DNA of 10,667 nucleotides from Bacillota bacterium (GCA_017619905.1 JAFZRK010000118.1:1-10667); one strand, 5' to 3'. Shown: positions 1 to 7,246, numbered from the stretch's first letter. Program-made: numbers and translations. Notes: generated from the sequence alone by a model not told the origin.

Positions 1-84
1 ATATCTACGTCATATTAAATGCAAGAACTAAGAATTGGCGCTGTGCCTGCGCACCGGACCGGCGGGAAGCTCCGCGCGCTGAAC
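1..84. other. Left-edge non-coding stretch
   Basis: I see no gene here. Two plus-strand frames meet stops at 16-18 and 29-31. The third frame, the one nth uses, stays open to the window edge but contains no ATG, GTG or TTG, so it gives no better start for nth. Only short minus-strand frames occur. The stretch is probably intergenic, or the tail of a feature that begins outside the window. Confidence 0.4.
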
Positions 85-113
85 TTGAACTATCCGGTCT
101 TCTGGGATATACT
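85..113 (+). promoter_or_regulatory. Predicted sigma-A promoter of nth, giving a leaderless transcript
   Basis: TTGAAC (85-90, 4 of 6 consensus bases) and TATACT (108-113, 5 of 6) are separated by exactly 17 bases. The usual start point about 7 bases after the -10 element falls at 119-121, on the nth ATG at 120-122. No purine-rich Shine-Dalgarno site lies at a workable distance; the GGGA at 104-107 is too far upstream and inside the promoter spacer. The promoter pair is seen directly. That the mRNA is leaderless is an inference. Confidence 0.55.
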
Positions 114-119
114 TTCAGT

Positions 120-752
120 ATGCTTACGAAAAACAAAGTTAAAAAAGTAATAGACGCTCTGGAACTGGCTTACCCGGACGCGCAGTGCGCTCTGGACTAC
201 GGAACGCTTTACCAGCTTCTGGTAAGCGTGATGCTGTCCGCGCAGGCCACGGACGCCAGCGTCAACAAGGCGACCCCCGCCCTGTTCGCCGCGGCGCCTG
301 ACGCGCAGTCCATGGTAAAGCTCTCCGAGGAGGAGCTGCAGGACTACATAAGGAGCATAGGCCTGTACAAGAACAAATCCAAGAACGTCCTCGCCATGAG
401 CCGTCAGCTCCTTGAGCGTTTCGGCGGTGAGGTGCCCGGAAGCTTCGACGATCTGGTGTCGCTCCCCGGAGTTGGCAGAAAGACCGCCAACGTGGTGCTG
501 GCAGAGGGCTTCGGACAACAGCAGATAGCCGTGGATACCCACGTTTTCCGGCTCGCCAACAGGATAGGGATCACGGACGAGAAGGACGTCCTCAGGACGG
601 AGCTTGGCCTTCATAGAGCCATTCCTAAGGACCGCTGGACGCTGGCGCACCACGCGCTCATCTTCCACGGGAGGCAGTGCTGCCACGCGCGCTCACCGGA
701 GTGCGGGCGCTGTCCCATAAACGGCATATGCGAAAAAAACGGCCTGCAGTAA
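120..752 (+). CDS. nth: Endonuclease III (DNA glycosylase/AP lyase)
   Basis: This is a base-excision repair enzyme that removes oxidised pyrimidines such as thymine glycol from DNA and cuts the backbone at the resulting abasic site. The 210 residues match the family's usual size of about 211. The helix-hairpin-helix motif LPGVGRKTANVV (115-126) contains the catalytic lysine K121, and VDTHVFRLANR (138-148) contains the catalytic aspartate D139. Near the C-terminus, C188, C195, C198 and C204 have the exact C-x6-C-x2-C-x5-C spacing that binds the [4Fe-4S] cluster. The N-terminal SAQATD motif (40-45) is also present. ATG 120 is chosen because no other ATG, GTG or TTG lies upstream in frame and the N-terminus fits the family. 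It is transcribed away from the window edge, towards the opp operon, and appears to be a single-gene unit with its own promoter and terminator. Confidence 0.97.
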   Translation: MLTKNKVKKVIDALELAYPDAQCALDYGTLYQLLVSVMLSAQATDASVNKATPALFAAAPDAQSMVKLSEEELQDYIRSIGLYKNKSKNVLAMSRQLLERFGGEVPGSFDDLVSLPGVGRKTANVVLAEGFGQQQIAVDTHVFRLANRIGITDEKDVLRTELGLHRAIPKDRWTLAHHALIFHGRQCCHARSPECGRCPINGICEKNGLQ

Positions 753-764
753 GCAGGTCGTTTT
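736..764 (+). terminator. Intrinsic terminator of nth, with the stop codon in the loop
   Basis: ACGGCCTGC (739-747) pairs with GCAGGTCGT (753-761), with a single G-T wobble at 742/758. The flanking AAA (736-738) and TTT (762-764) extend the stem to 12 pairs. The loop AGTAA (748-752) contains the last base pair of sense sequence and the nth TAA stop. The A-run on the left and T-run on the right could make it work in both directions. Confidence 0.75.
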
Positions 765-779
765 ATATTGCTGTTTTCT

Positions 780-945
780 AATGCGCAGCGCGCCGGCGAC
801 CGAAGCCATCACGGAGCGGTAGAAAAGACCTTTCATTAGGAAGCCACTGCGAGGCCGTTAGGTACGAGCCGAGCAGAATGGCTTCCTGAAAGGGCTTGGC
901 GTGAAGCCGCGCAGTTGGCTGAGAGAGACCGGCGCGCTGCGTATT
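780..945 (+). ncRNA. Large nested inverted-repeat element, candidate structured RNA
   Basis: An outer stem of 17 pairs joins 780-796 to 929-945 with one G-T wobble (783/942). Inside, a long arm pairs 829-834 with 888-893 and 838-845 with 880-887, leaving a three-base ATT bulge. It continues as CTGC/GCAG (847-850/873-876), a tandem G-A/A-G mismatch (851-852/871-872), GGC/GCC (853-855/868-870) and a small hairpin at 856-866. The left side of the junction can form ACCG/CGGT (799-802/817-820), and the right side can form GGCTT/AAGCC (893-897/904-908) or AGCC/GGCT (905-908/917-920). The wobble and the G-A pairs only make sense if the plus strand is the RNA. I do not recognise a family; 6S RNA has a broadly similar outline, but I see no sequence match. 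An ERIC- or MITE-like repeat is the main alternative. No convincing promoter or terminator of its own was found. Confidence 0.4.
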
Positions 946-959
946 GATAAAACCTGCAA

Positions 960-985
960 ATATAAAAGCCCCGCTAAAACAGGGC
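960..985 (-). terminator. Intrinsic terminator at the end of the opp operon
   Basis: Read on the minus strand, GCCCTG (985-980) pairs with CGGGGC (973-968) around a six-base loop and is followed by a T-rich run TTTTATATTT. One pair is a G-U wobble on the minus strand and would be a C-A mismatch on the plus strand, which supports the minus orientation. It lies about 33 bases after the last stop codon of the operon. Confidence 0.7.
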
Positions 986-1017
986 CTTATGGATCGTATC
1001 ATTTTACGGGAGAGCGC

Positions 1018-1431
1018 TCAGCCAACGTACGCCTTGTTGAACAGTATCAGGAATACCACTGCGACCGCCGCCAGGACCAGCCCCACGTGCAGCAGGAAAC
1101 CGTAGCCCGTATGATTCTTTTCGTGCTTGCGCTCCACGTACTCCGCGTAGGTCTCGCGGTTCAGCCCCGCGCCCGGGATCAGCATCTTTACCGCATAGCT
1201 CAGCGCGTAGCCGATGCCGTCCAAGCTCCCTGCGTTGACAAGCGCAACAAGCGCCGCGGACAGGCAGAAGACTACGCCCGGTATCGTAAACGCGTCGCAG
1301 ATGAGCCGGTATTTATCCGCCAGCGTTTCCGCTTCGGCATACTGATGCCCCTTAAGATACACAAGGATCATCAGGCCGGCCACAGCGCAGGCGCAAACGT
1401 ATTTTATAAGCAGTTTAAGTCTGTCGTCCAC
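1018..1431 (-). CDS. Small three-helix membrane protein, DUF3899-like
   Basis: This 137-residue integral membrane protein has no catalytic motif that I can see. Hydrophobic helices lie at about 8-26, 50-68 and 111-131. Between the last two is a charged stretch, YVERKHEKNH (98-107), a tyrosine-x-x-arginine-lysine patch before the final helix that resembles the DUF3899 family of Firmicutes. That assignment is from memory of the family pattern and is moderate. The start is a GTG with GGAG eight bases upstream (1440-1443); no ATG fits. It begins 22 bases after the oppF stop and precedes the terminator, so it is very likely cotranscribed as the last gene of the oligopeptide permease operon. Whether it helps the permease or merely shares its transcript cannot be told from sequence. 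Confidence 0.75.
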   Translation of the reverse strand: MDDRLKLLIKYVCACAVAGLMILVYLKGHQYAEAETLADKYRLICDAFTIPGVVFCLSAALVALVNAGSLDGIGYALSYAVKMLIPGAGLNRETYAEYVERKHEKNHTGYGFLLHVGLVLAAVAVVFLILFNKAYVG

Positions 1432-1453
1432 AGCAGGCGCTCCAGCTCCACTC

Positions 1454-2542
1454 TTACAGGTTGAATTCTTCCCTGTAGGCCTTTTCCTCCGCGTCGTTGC
1501 AGCGTACGAAGTGCCCGGGGATTATCTCGCGCAGGGTCGGCTTGTCCACGCTGTAATCGTGAGCAGCCAGAGCGTTGTAGGTTATCCTTGTGCGCTTCTT
1601 TTCCGAACGCGGATCCGGAAGAGGAATAGCCGAGAGCAGCGACCTGGTGTAGGGGTGCATCGGATGAGCGAACAGCTCGTCCGACGCCGCCAGTTCCACC
1701 ATGTTGCCGTAGTACATTACGCCTATCCTGTCGGAGAAGTACTTAACTACGGAAAGGTCGTGCGCTATGAACAGTATGGTAAGGCCCAGCTGGTCCCTCA
1801 GTTCGGTCATCAGGTTTATTACCTGCGCCTGAATGGACACGTCCAGAGCGGATATCGGCTCGTCCGCGATAAGAAGATCCGGGTGCATGACGACGCTGCG
1901 GGCTATGCCTATGCGCTGACGCTGTCCGCCGGAGAACTCGTGCGGGTAGCGGCCGGCGTGCTCGCGTACCAGACCTACCTGCTCCAGGATGCCGAAGACC
2001 TTATCTTCGATGACCTTCTTATCCTTCTCGCCGTTGATGACCAGACCTTCCGCGATTATCTCCTTGACCGTCATACGGGGGTTGAGGGACGCGATAGGAT
2101 CCTGGAATATCATCTGGATCTTGGTAAGAAGGTCTTTGTCGACGTGCTTGTTGTCGTATTTGGCCTTCTTGATCTCTTCCTTGTTGCGGGCTATGATCTC
2201 TTCCAGCTCCTGGGCGCGCTCCTGGCTTACGGGATCGGAGTCCTTGCCGCCCTTCAGTTCGGCCTTGGCCTCCTTTATGGCGTCCTTGTAGCTCCTGATG
2301 CCCGCGCCTATGCGCTGGCCCTTGAAGTATATGCTTCCGGAAGTAATGTCGTACAGTTTGATGATGGCTCTGCCGGTGGTGGTCTTGCCGCAGCCGGACT
2401 CTCCTACAAGGCCGAATACCTCACCCTTGCGGATATCGAAGCTCACGTTGTCGACTGCCTTAAGCTCCGATTTTCCCATCTTAAAGTACTGACAGAGATT
2501 CTCTACGCGAAGAAGTACTTCGCTGTTGTCGTAATTGCTCAT
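1454..2542 (-). CDS. oppF: Oligopeptide ABC importer ATPase OppF (AmiF-like), with an inserted charged segment
   Basis: This is one of the two cytoplasmic ATPases that drive peptide uptake through OppB-OppC. All motifs are intact: Walker A GESGCGKT (47-54), Q-loop glutamine 147 in IFQDP, signature FSGGQRQ (203-209), Walker B LLIADEP (223-229) and switch histidine H261. The tail with HDYSVDKPTLREI and PGHFVRC resembles streptococcal AmiF and related Firmicute OppF proteins. At 362 residues it exceeds the roughly 308 of AmiF. The extra 45-50 residues lie between Walker A and the Q-loop (about 80-138) and are rich in lysine, glutamate and alanine, suggesting a helical hairpin or coiled coil. GGAGG sits six bases before the ATG, inside the last codons of oppD, and the genes overlap by four bases (ATGA), which implies translational coupling. 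Confidence 0.95.
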   Translation of the reverse strand: MSNYDNSEVLLRVENLCQYFKMGKSELKAVDNVSFDIRKGEVFGLVGESGCGKTTTGRAIIKLYDITSGSIYFKGQRIGAGIRSYKDAIKEAKAELKGGKDSDPVSQERAQELEEIIARNKEEIKKAKYDNKHVDKDLLTKIQMIFQDPIASLNPRMTVKEIIAEGLVINGEKDKKVIEDKVFGILEQVGLVREHAGRYPHEFSGGQRQRIGIARSVVMHPDLLIADEPISALDVSIQAQVINLMTELRDQLGLTILFIAHDLSVVKYFSDRIGVMYYGNMVELAASDELFAHPMHPYTRSLLSAIPLPDPRSEKKRTRITYNALAAHDYSVDKPTLREIIPGHFVRCNDAEEKAYREEFNL

Positions 2543-4698
2543 ATAGAACCTCCGGATCTCTTCTTCATTCTTTCTATCCTGTCCACGATGATGCGCGGCG
2601 GCTCGACCTTGGGCGCGTCAGGATGCAGCAGCCAGGTGGCGGCCCAGTGCGTGTCGGATACGTGGAACTTGGGCGGCTCCTGCTCGAAGTCGATCTGCAG
2701 CGCGTACTTGTTTCTTGCAGCGAACGCGTCGCCTTCCGGCGGATAGATCATGTTCGGCGGAGTGCCGGGTATGGCGTCCAGCTTCTCCTTGGTGTCGAGG
2801 TCCGGCATGGAGGACAGCAGCGCCCAGGTGTACGGATGACGCGGATCGTAGAAGATCTCGTCCGCCGTTCCGAACTCCACTATCTTTCCTGCGTACATGA
2901 CGGCTATCTCGTCCGCCATGTTGGCTACGACGCCCAGGTCGTGGGTTATGAATATGACGGACAGGTCTCTCTCCGCCTTCAGCTTGTTGATGAGCTCCAG
3001 TATCTGCGCCTGGATGGTAACGTCCAGAGCTGTGGTCGGCTCGTCGCAGATGAGGATGTCCGGGTTTGCCGCAAGAGCTATGGCTATGACTATGCGCTGA
3101 CGCATGCCGCCGGAGAACTCGAACGGGTACTGGTTGTACCTGATACGCGGCTCGGGGATGCCTACCTCTTCCATGAGCTCTATGGCCTTCTCCTTGGCCA
3201 TGCTCCTGGTTATCTTGTGGACCACGGCGGCGGCCTTGTACTTCATGAAGTCCACGATCTCCACGGAACGCTTCGAAAAGTCCGGTTCGCCCGCGGCGAT
3301 GTAGTTCTCGTAGTGGACTATCATGTTGTCCATGACAGCGGTCATGTTGCCCTTAAGCTCGTCCAGGTCGTAGACCAGTTTGGGAACGACCTTCCAGTCC
3401 ACGGTCTTGCCCTTTGCGATAAGGGCGTCTCTCTTGGCGGACTGCTTTGCGTAGCGGGCCTCTTCCTTGGGGTTCTTGACCACTGCGTTGTAGTACCTGT
3501 CTATGGCGTCTTCCAGCGCATGCCCGAAGGTATAGGCAACAGAGTCCTTGTTGATCTCCAGTTTGTCTATGGAGTCCTCCACCATTGCCGCAAGTTCCTT
3601 GGCCTTCTTGTGAGCGTCGGTCCTGGACAGACCTTCCTGCTCGAAGAACGTGCGGTCTTCCTTAAGCTCGTCTATGACCGACTTCTTCTTTTCCAGAGCG
3701 GTGCGGTAGGAATACTCAACGCCCTTCTGCTCCATGTCCAGATACTCCAGCATGAAGTTCTCGTTAAGGTAATCCAGGCAGAACTCGTTCAGCTCCTCCA
3801 CGGGCATAGCGTGAAGATCCGTTTCCGGATTGTTCTGCTTATAGAAGCCGATGCGGAAGAAGTCCGGTTCAGTCTGGGAATTGAGCGTGCGCATGTGATC
3901 CTCGACGTCCTTTACAGCGTTGATTACGCCTTCCGGGATATCGGAGATCTTGCCTCTCTTGGCGGTGGATGCCGCATTCTTGAGCTCCAGATATGCGGCG
4001 TCGACCTTCTCGTCCATGCCGTAGGTATAGAACTCGTCCTTTACCTTCTTGAGCTTGTCCGCCATGGTCTTAAGGTCGGACTTTACGTCGAGCTTCTGGT
4101 TCTTGGAAGCAAGGAACAGGAAGTCCTCCGCGTCGGAGATCAGGTCCTCCGCGACGTTCTTTGCGTTGTTGTAGCTCTCCTGCATGTGGTTGGATTCGAT
4201 GTTGAACTCATCGAACTTCTTGCACATTTCCGCTACCTTGGCTTCGCTTTCCTTGCCCAGCGCAGCGGTGGAGTTTTCCTTTATTATGGCGAGCAGGTCG
4301 TTGAAGTCCCTGCGGGCAGTGCTGCGGTTGCCCTTGTCCTTAAGGAGCATGGCTTCCGTTATCTGCCTGCCTATCTTTACTATCGGGTTGAGCGACGACA
4401 GCGGATCCTGGAATATCATGGATATGCGGTTTCCGCGGATGTCGCACATGGTCTCTTCGTCTATCTTAAGAAGATCCATGCCGTCGAACAGTATCTCGCC
4501 GCCCTCTATGATGGAGTTGCCCGCGAGTATGCCGAGTATGGCCTTGGACGTTACGGACTTTCCGGAACCGGACTCGCCTACGATGGCGAGGGTCTTGCCG
4601 CGCTCAAGGTCGAAAGAGATGTGTCTAACTGCTTTAACGGTACCTCCGGAGGTGCGGAAGGATACCTTAAGGTTTTTAACTTCTAGTATCTTATCCAT
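2539..4698 (-). CDS. oppD: Oligopeptide ABC importer ATPase OppD (AmiE-like), with a very large internal insertion
   Basis: This is the second ATPase of the peptide importer. Walker A GESGSGKS (41-48), Q-loop Q97 in IFQDP, signature FSGGMRQ (528-534), Walker B ILICDEP (548-554) and H586 are all intact. Normal OppD/AmiE proteins have about 350 residues; this one has 719. About 370 extra residues lie between about 120 and 497, within the helical subdomain between Q-loop and signature. They are charged, predicted mostly helical, contain no recognisable domain and stay in one open frame. The C-terminal region (GDAFAARNKYAL, then THWAATWLLHPDAP) matches the AmiE type and lacks the four cysteines that hold an iron-sulphur cluster in DppD-like relatives. 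GGAGG lies seven bases before the ATG. The gene starts two bases after oppC ends. ATPase function is confident; the insert's role is unknown. Confidence 0.95.
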   Translation of the reverse strand: MDKILEVKNLKVSFRTSGGTVKAVRHISFDLERGKTLAIVGESGSGKSVTSKAILGILAGNSIIEGGEILFDGMDLLKIDEETMCDIRGNRISMIFQDPLSSLNPIVKIGRQITEAMLLKDKGNRSTARRDFNDLLAIIKENSTAALGKESEAKVAEMCKKFDEFNIESNHMQESYNNAKNVAEDLISDAEDFLFLASKNQKLDVKSDLKTMADKLKKVKDEFYTYGMDEKVDAAYLELKNAASTAKRGKISDIPEGVINAVKDVEDHMRTLNSQTEPDFFRIGFYKQNNPETDLHAMPVEELNEFCLDYLNENFMLEYLDMEQKGVEYSYRTALEKKKSVIDELKEDRTFFEQEGLSRTDAHKKAKELAAMVEDSIDKLEINKDSVAYTFGHALEDAIDRYYNAVVKNPKEEARYAKQSAKRDALIAKGKTVDWKVVPKLVYDLDELKGNMTAVMDNMIVHYENYIAAGEPDFSKRSVEIVDFMKYKAAAVVHKITRSMAKEKAIELMEEVGIPEPRIRYNQYPFEFSGGMRQRIVIAIALAANPDILICDEPTTALDVTIQAQILELINKLKAERDLSVIFITHDLGVVANMADEIAVMYAGKIVEFGTADEIFYDPRHPYTWALLSSMPDLDTKEKLDAIPGTPPNMIYPPEGDAFAARNKYALQIDFEQEPPKFHVSDTHWAATWLLHPDAPKVEPPRIIVDRIERMKKRSGGSI

Positions 4699-4700
4699 CT

Positions 4701-6281
4701 TTAGTCCTCCACACCGCGCAGCGACGGGTTGAACGCGTCGCGCAGACCGTTACCGAACAGGTTGAAGCAGATCATCAGGAGCGACAGCACCAGCGCCGGA
4801 TACAGCAGCAGATGCGGGTAGTTGGTCCAGATGCCCGCCGCGTCGGAAAGCAGCGTGCCCAGGGACGTAGTCGTGGAGTTGCCCAGCTTTACTATGCCCA
4901 GGTACGAGAGCATGCTCTCCGTAGAGATGACTCCCGGGATGACCAGCACCGCGGAGGTGATTATCGTTCCCAGAGAGTTAGGGAATATGTGCTTCCAGAT
5001 TATGCGCCAGTCCTTAGCGCCCAGCGTACGGGCCGCCAGAACGTATTCCTGACCTTTGAACCTGTAAAACTGCGTCCTTGTACGGGCCGCCATTCCTATC
5101 CATCCGGTGGATATGAAGGCGAACAGTAAGCTCGGGATCGGTCCCACCTTACTGGCCAGATGTATCTGGAACAACGTAACTACCACTATGAACGGAACGT
5201 CGTAGAGGATGTCCGCGATACGCTCCAGGATGAGGTCCACCGCGCCGCCGTAGTAACCCTCGATGGCTCCGTAGATGGCGCCGATGACGAGGTTGATGGC
5301 GGAGATGGATACGGCCAGCAGCAGGCTGAGACGCAGACCGCCGGCGAGACGGAGCGCAAGGTCGTAGCCCTGGCTGTCGGTGCCGAACAGGTACTCCGGC
5401 TCAAAGCCGTTCAGGTATCTGTAATAGTTGTAGTAAAGAACGCGTACTTTGTACTGAGCAGTGGCATGGTCGCCGCCGCCCGCGTACTCGTAGTAGACGG
5501 GGTCGCCGTTCTCGTCTCTCTTGTAGTTGTCCTCCAGGACCAGATCGTCGGAGAGGGAGACCTGTACGGCAGTACCGGACTTGGTGGTGACGGGGTTGCC
5601 CTTTACTGTCTTGTACCAGTAGTTGGCGTCATTCACGTCCTGGGTATACTCGTTCTTGGCGATCAGCGGATAGAGAACGTGCAGACCGGTCTGTTCCTCC
5701 CACTCTCTTATGCGGGCGTACTCGGACTGCTCCACGCTCTTGTACATGAAACCTACTTCAAGATAGGTCTCTATCTTGCAGTTCTGGTATACCATCTTGG
5801 GCTTGGCGCCCTTGATCTCCGCGGTAAGAGTGCCCTCGGTGATCTTCTTCATGGGCTGGTAGTAGCTCTCCTTGCCCTGGGCGATGGTGACCTTTCCGGT
5901 GCCGGTCCAGTCCTCGGCGGCTACGCCTATGCCCAGCGCCTTTACAAGACCGCCTTCTGCGAAGGTACGCGTTACGGTGCCGTCGGACATGCCTGCCTTC
6001 GCGAGACTCATCAGACGTGCGGGCTTCTTGGCGTAGTAAGCGTCAAGGAAAGTGGCGCTGTGCGTGGTTATGAACAGCGGCGTAAGGAAAGCGTAAAGAA
6101 CTATGAGCAGTATGATGATCGCTGCCACTATAGAGCCCTTGTTCTTGCGGAAGCGTATCCACGCGTCCCTAAAGTAGCCGATAGGCTTGTCTTCGAACTT
6201 CTTGTCCGTAAGACGCTGCCCGGCGTTCACAAGGACGAATTTGTCCTTGGGTATATTGTTGTAATCTGCGTTATTCATCAT
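4701..6281 (-). CDS. oppC: Oligopeptide ABC importer permease OppC (AmiD-like), with a large outside loop
   Basis: This is one of two membrane subunits forming the peptide channel. The first helix lies at about 49-71. The family motif LFGTDSQGYD (298-307) follows much later than usual, and the remaining helices lie at about 319-341, 362-378, 380-398, 436-457 and 489-509. The EAA loop that contacts the ATPases is AARTLGAKDWRIIWKHIFPN (416-435). Typical OppC or AmiD has about 300 residues; here there are 526. The extra 200-220 residues (about 75-295) lie between helix 1 and the GTD motif, which by family topology is outside the membrane, and are rich in tyrosine and threonine. Two adjacent ATGs exist: the first (6281) overlaps the oppB stop by four bases but is only two bases from GAGG. 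The second (6278), five bases away, may be the real start. Confidence 0.93.
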   Translation of the reverse strand: MMNNADYNNIPKDKFVLVNAGQRLTDKKFEDKPIGYFRDAWIRFRKNKGSIVAAIIILLIVLYAFLTPLFITTHSATFLDAYYAKKPARLMSLAKAGMSDGTVTRTFAEGGLVKALGIGVAAEDWTGTGKVTIAQGKESYYQPMKKITEGTLTAEIKGAKPKMVYQNCKIETYLEVGFMYKSVEQSEYARIREWEEQTGLHVLYPLIAKNEYTQDVNDANYWYKTVKGNPVTTKSGTAVQVSLSDDLVLEDNYKRDENGDPVYYEYAGGGDHATAQYKVRVLYYNYYRYLNGFEPEYLFGTDSQGYDLALRLAGGLRLSLLLAVSISAINLVIGAIYGAIEGYYGGAVDLILERIADILYDVPFIVVVTLFQIHLASKVGPIPSLLFAFISTGWIGMAARTRTQFYRFKGQEYVLAARTLGAKDWRIIWKHIFPNSLGTIITSAVLVIPGVISTESMLSYLGIVKLGNSTTTSLGTLLSDAAGIWTNYPHLLLYPALVLSLLMICFNLFGNGLRDAFNPSLRGVED

Positions 6282-7246
6282 TTCCTCGACCCCATTCTGA
6301 TCCTCGGATCAATGAATCCGTAGCTTATGTCATTAATGATACCTGCCAGAAGACCGATGAACGTGTAGAAGATCGTGTCTATCATGAATATGTCGTAGTC
6401 GAACAGGTTGATGGACTTAATGTAGAGCTGGCCTACGCCTGGTATGGAGAAGATCTGCTCTATTACCATGGAACCTGCGAGTATTCCTATGAACGTACCG
6501 ATTATCATCGGGAGTATGGGGACCATGGCGTTCTTGAGGGCGTGCCTCGTTGTCGCCTGGCTGCGGGTAAGACCTTTGGTGCGGGCCAGCAGCATGTAGT
6601 CCGAAGTAAGGGTCTCGGTGAGCTCCGCTCTTGTGAAACGCGTAAGTCCGGCTATCTGTCCGAAGGAGAGAGCAAGAATCGGAGCGATCATGCTGACGAA
6701 CATCTTGCCCGTCCACCAGGACCCGCCGGCGTCCGCGAGCGAATAGACCGTAAGCGGGAGAACGCCCAGCTTAAAGTAAAAGATGTACTGAACAAGGAAT
6801 GCGTATACGTAGCTCGGCACCGAGACGAACAGCATTACCATGGTACTTATGAACTGATCCTGCCATTTGTTCTTTTTAATGGCAGCATAAATGCCGAAGG
6901 CGATTCCCAGAGGAACAGAAAGAATGAACGAGTAAAGATTTACCAGTACCGTGGGCAGGAGACGGCTCATGAGCACGTTCCATGCGGGCTCGCGGAACTG
7001 GATGTACCAGCTGGTACCGAAGTCCCACTTGGTAAAGATGCCCTTAAGATAGATCCAGTACTGGGTCAGAAGAGGTTTGTTATAACCGAGCGCCTCCCAG
7101 CGCGCGACTATAACGTCCCGGAGGTTCTTGTCCTGAGGAAGTTCACGCGGCAGGAGCCGTATAAGCAGGAAGCTTATCGTGACTATCACAAAGAACGTAA
7201 AGAACATCAGGAGAACTCTTTTTAATACGTATTTTCCCATATGCAC
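6278..7246 (-). CDS. oppB: Oligopeptide ABC importer permease OppB
   Basis: This is the partner membrane subunit of OppC. Its 322 residues are close to the family norm of about 306-320, so it is the one importer subunit without a large expansion. A first helix at about 8-30 is followed by the outside segment with the conserved W-DFGTSW region (74-80). Further helices lie at about 101-121, 133-155, 184-204, 239-262 and 290-312. The EAA motif is ARTKGLTRSQATTRHALKNA (221-240), and the tail ends with the usual DPRIR (313-317). The first codon at 7246 is GTG; ATG at 7240 (residue 3) is an equally good start, with AGGA eight bases upstream. It follows oppA by 160 bases of hairpin-containing spacer and overlaps oppC by four bases. 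Confidence 0.94.
   Translation of the reverse strand: MHMGKYVLKRVLLMFFTFFVIVTISFLLIRLLPRELPQDKNLRDVIVARWEALGYNKPLLTQYWIYLKGIFTKWDFGTSWYIQFREPAWNVLMSRLLPTVLVNLYSFILSVPLGIAFGIYAAIKKNKWQDQFISTMVMLFVSVPSYVYAFLVQYIFYFKLGVLPLTVYSLADAGGSWWTGKMFVSMIAPILALSFGQIAGLTRFTRAELTETLTSDYMLLARTKGLTRSQATTRHALKNAMVPILPMIIGTFIGILAGSMVIEQIFSIPGVGQLYIKSINLFDYDIFMIDTIFYTFIGLLAGIINDISYGFIDPRIRMGSRK

Noticed and set aside
3..119. N-terminal extension of nth, since its frame is open to the left edge
   Set aside because: No ATG, GTG or TTG occurs upstream in frame, and the protein from ATG 120 already has the family's full length.
851..879. Resemblance of the inner hairpin to the SRP RNA helix 8 region (AGG...GAGC...GCAG)
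   Set aside because: The strictly conserved GGAA-type tetraloop and the adjoining conserved bases are absent.
778..1002. Minus-strand open frame of 74 codons through the palindromic element
   Set aside because: It has no ribosome site, crosses the operon's terminator hairpin, and its arginine-rich content looks like a by-product of the inverted repeat.
901..1464. Plus-strand open frame of 187 codons spanning the end of the element and the DUF3899-like gene
   Set aside because: It is antisense to a membrane protein with clear helices and a good ribosome site, and its own sequence shows no domain.
2623..4686. Very long open frame opposite oppD, and similar long frames opposite oppA, oppC and oppF
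   Set aside because: They run antisense to genes with intact family motifs, have valine- and leucine-heavy compositions typical of shadow frames, and lack matching ribosome sites.
2539..4698. OppD could be two genes or a frameshifted fusion
   Set aside because: One frame runs through with intact motifs at both ends of the insertion, no internal ribosome site is evident, and the ATPase halves belong to a single domain.
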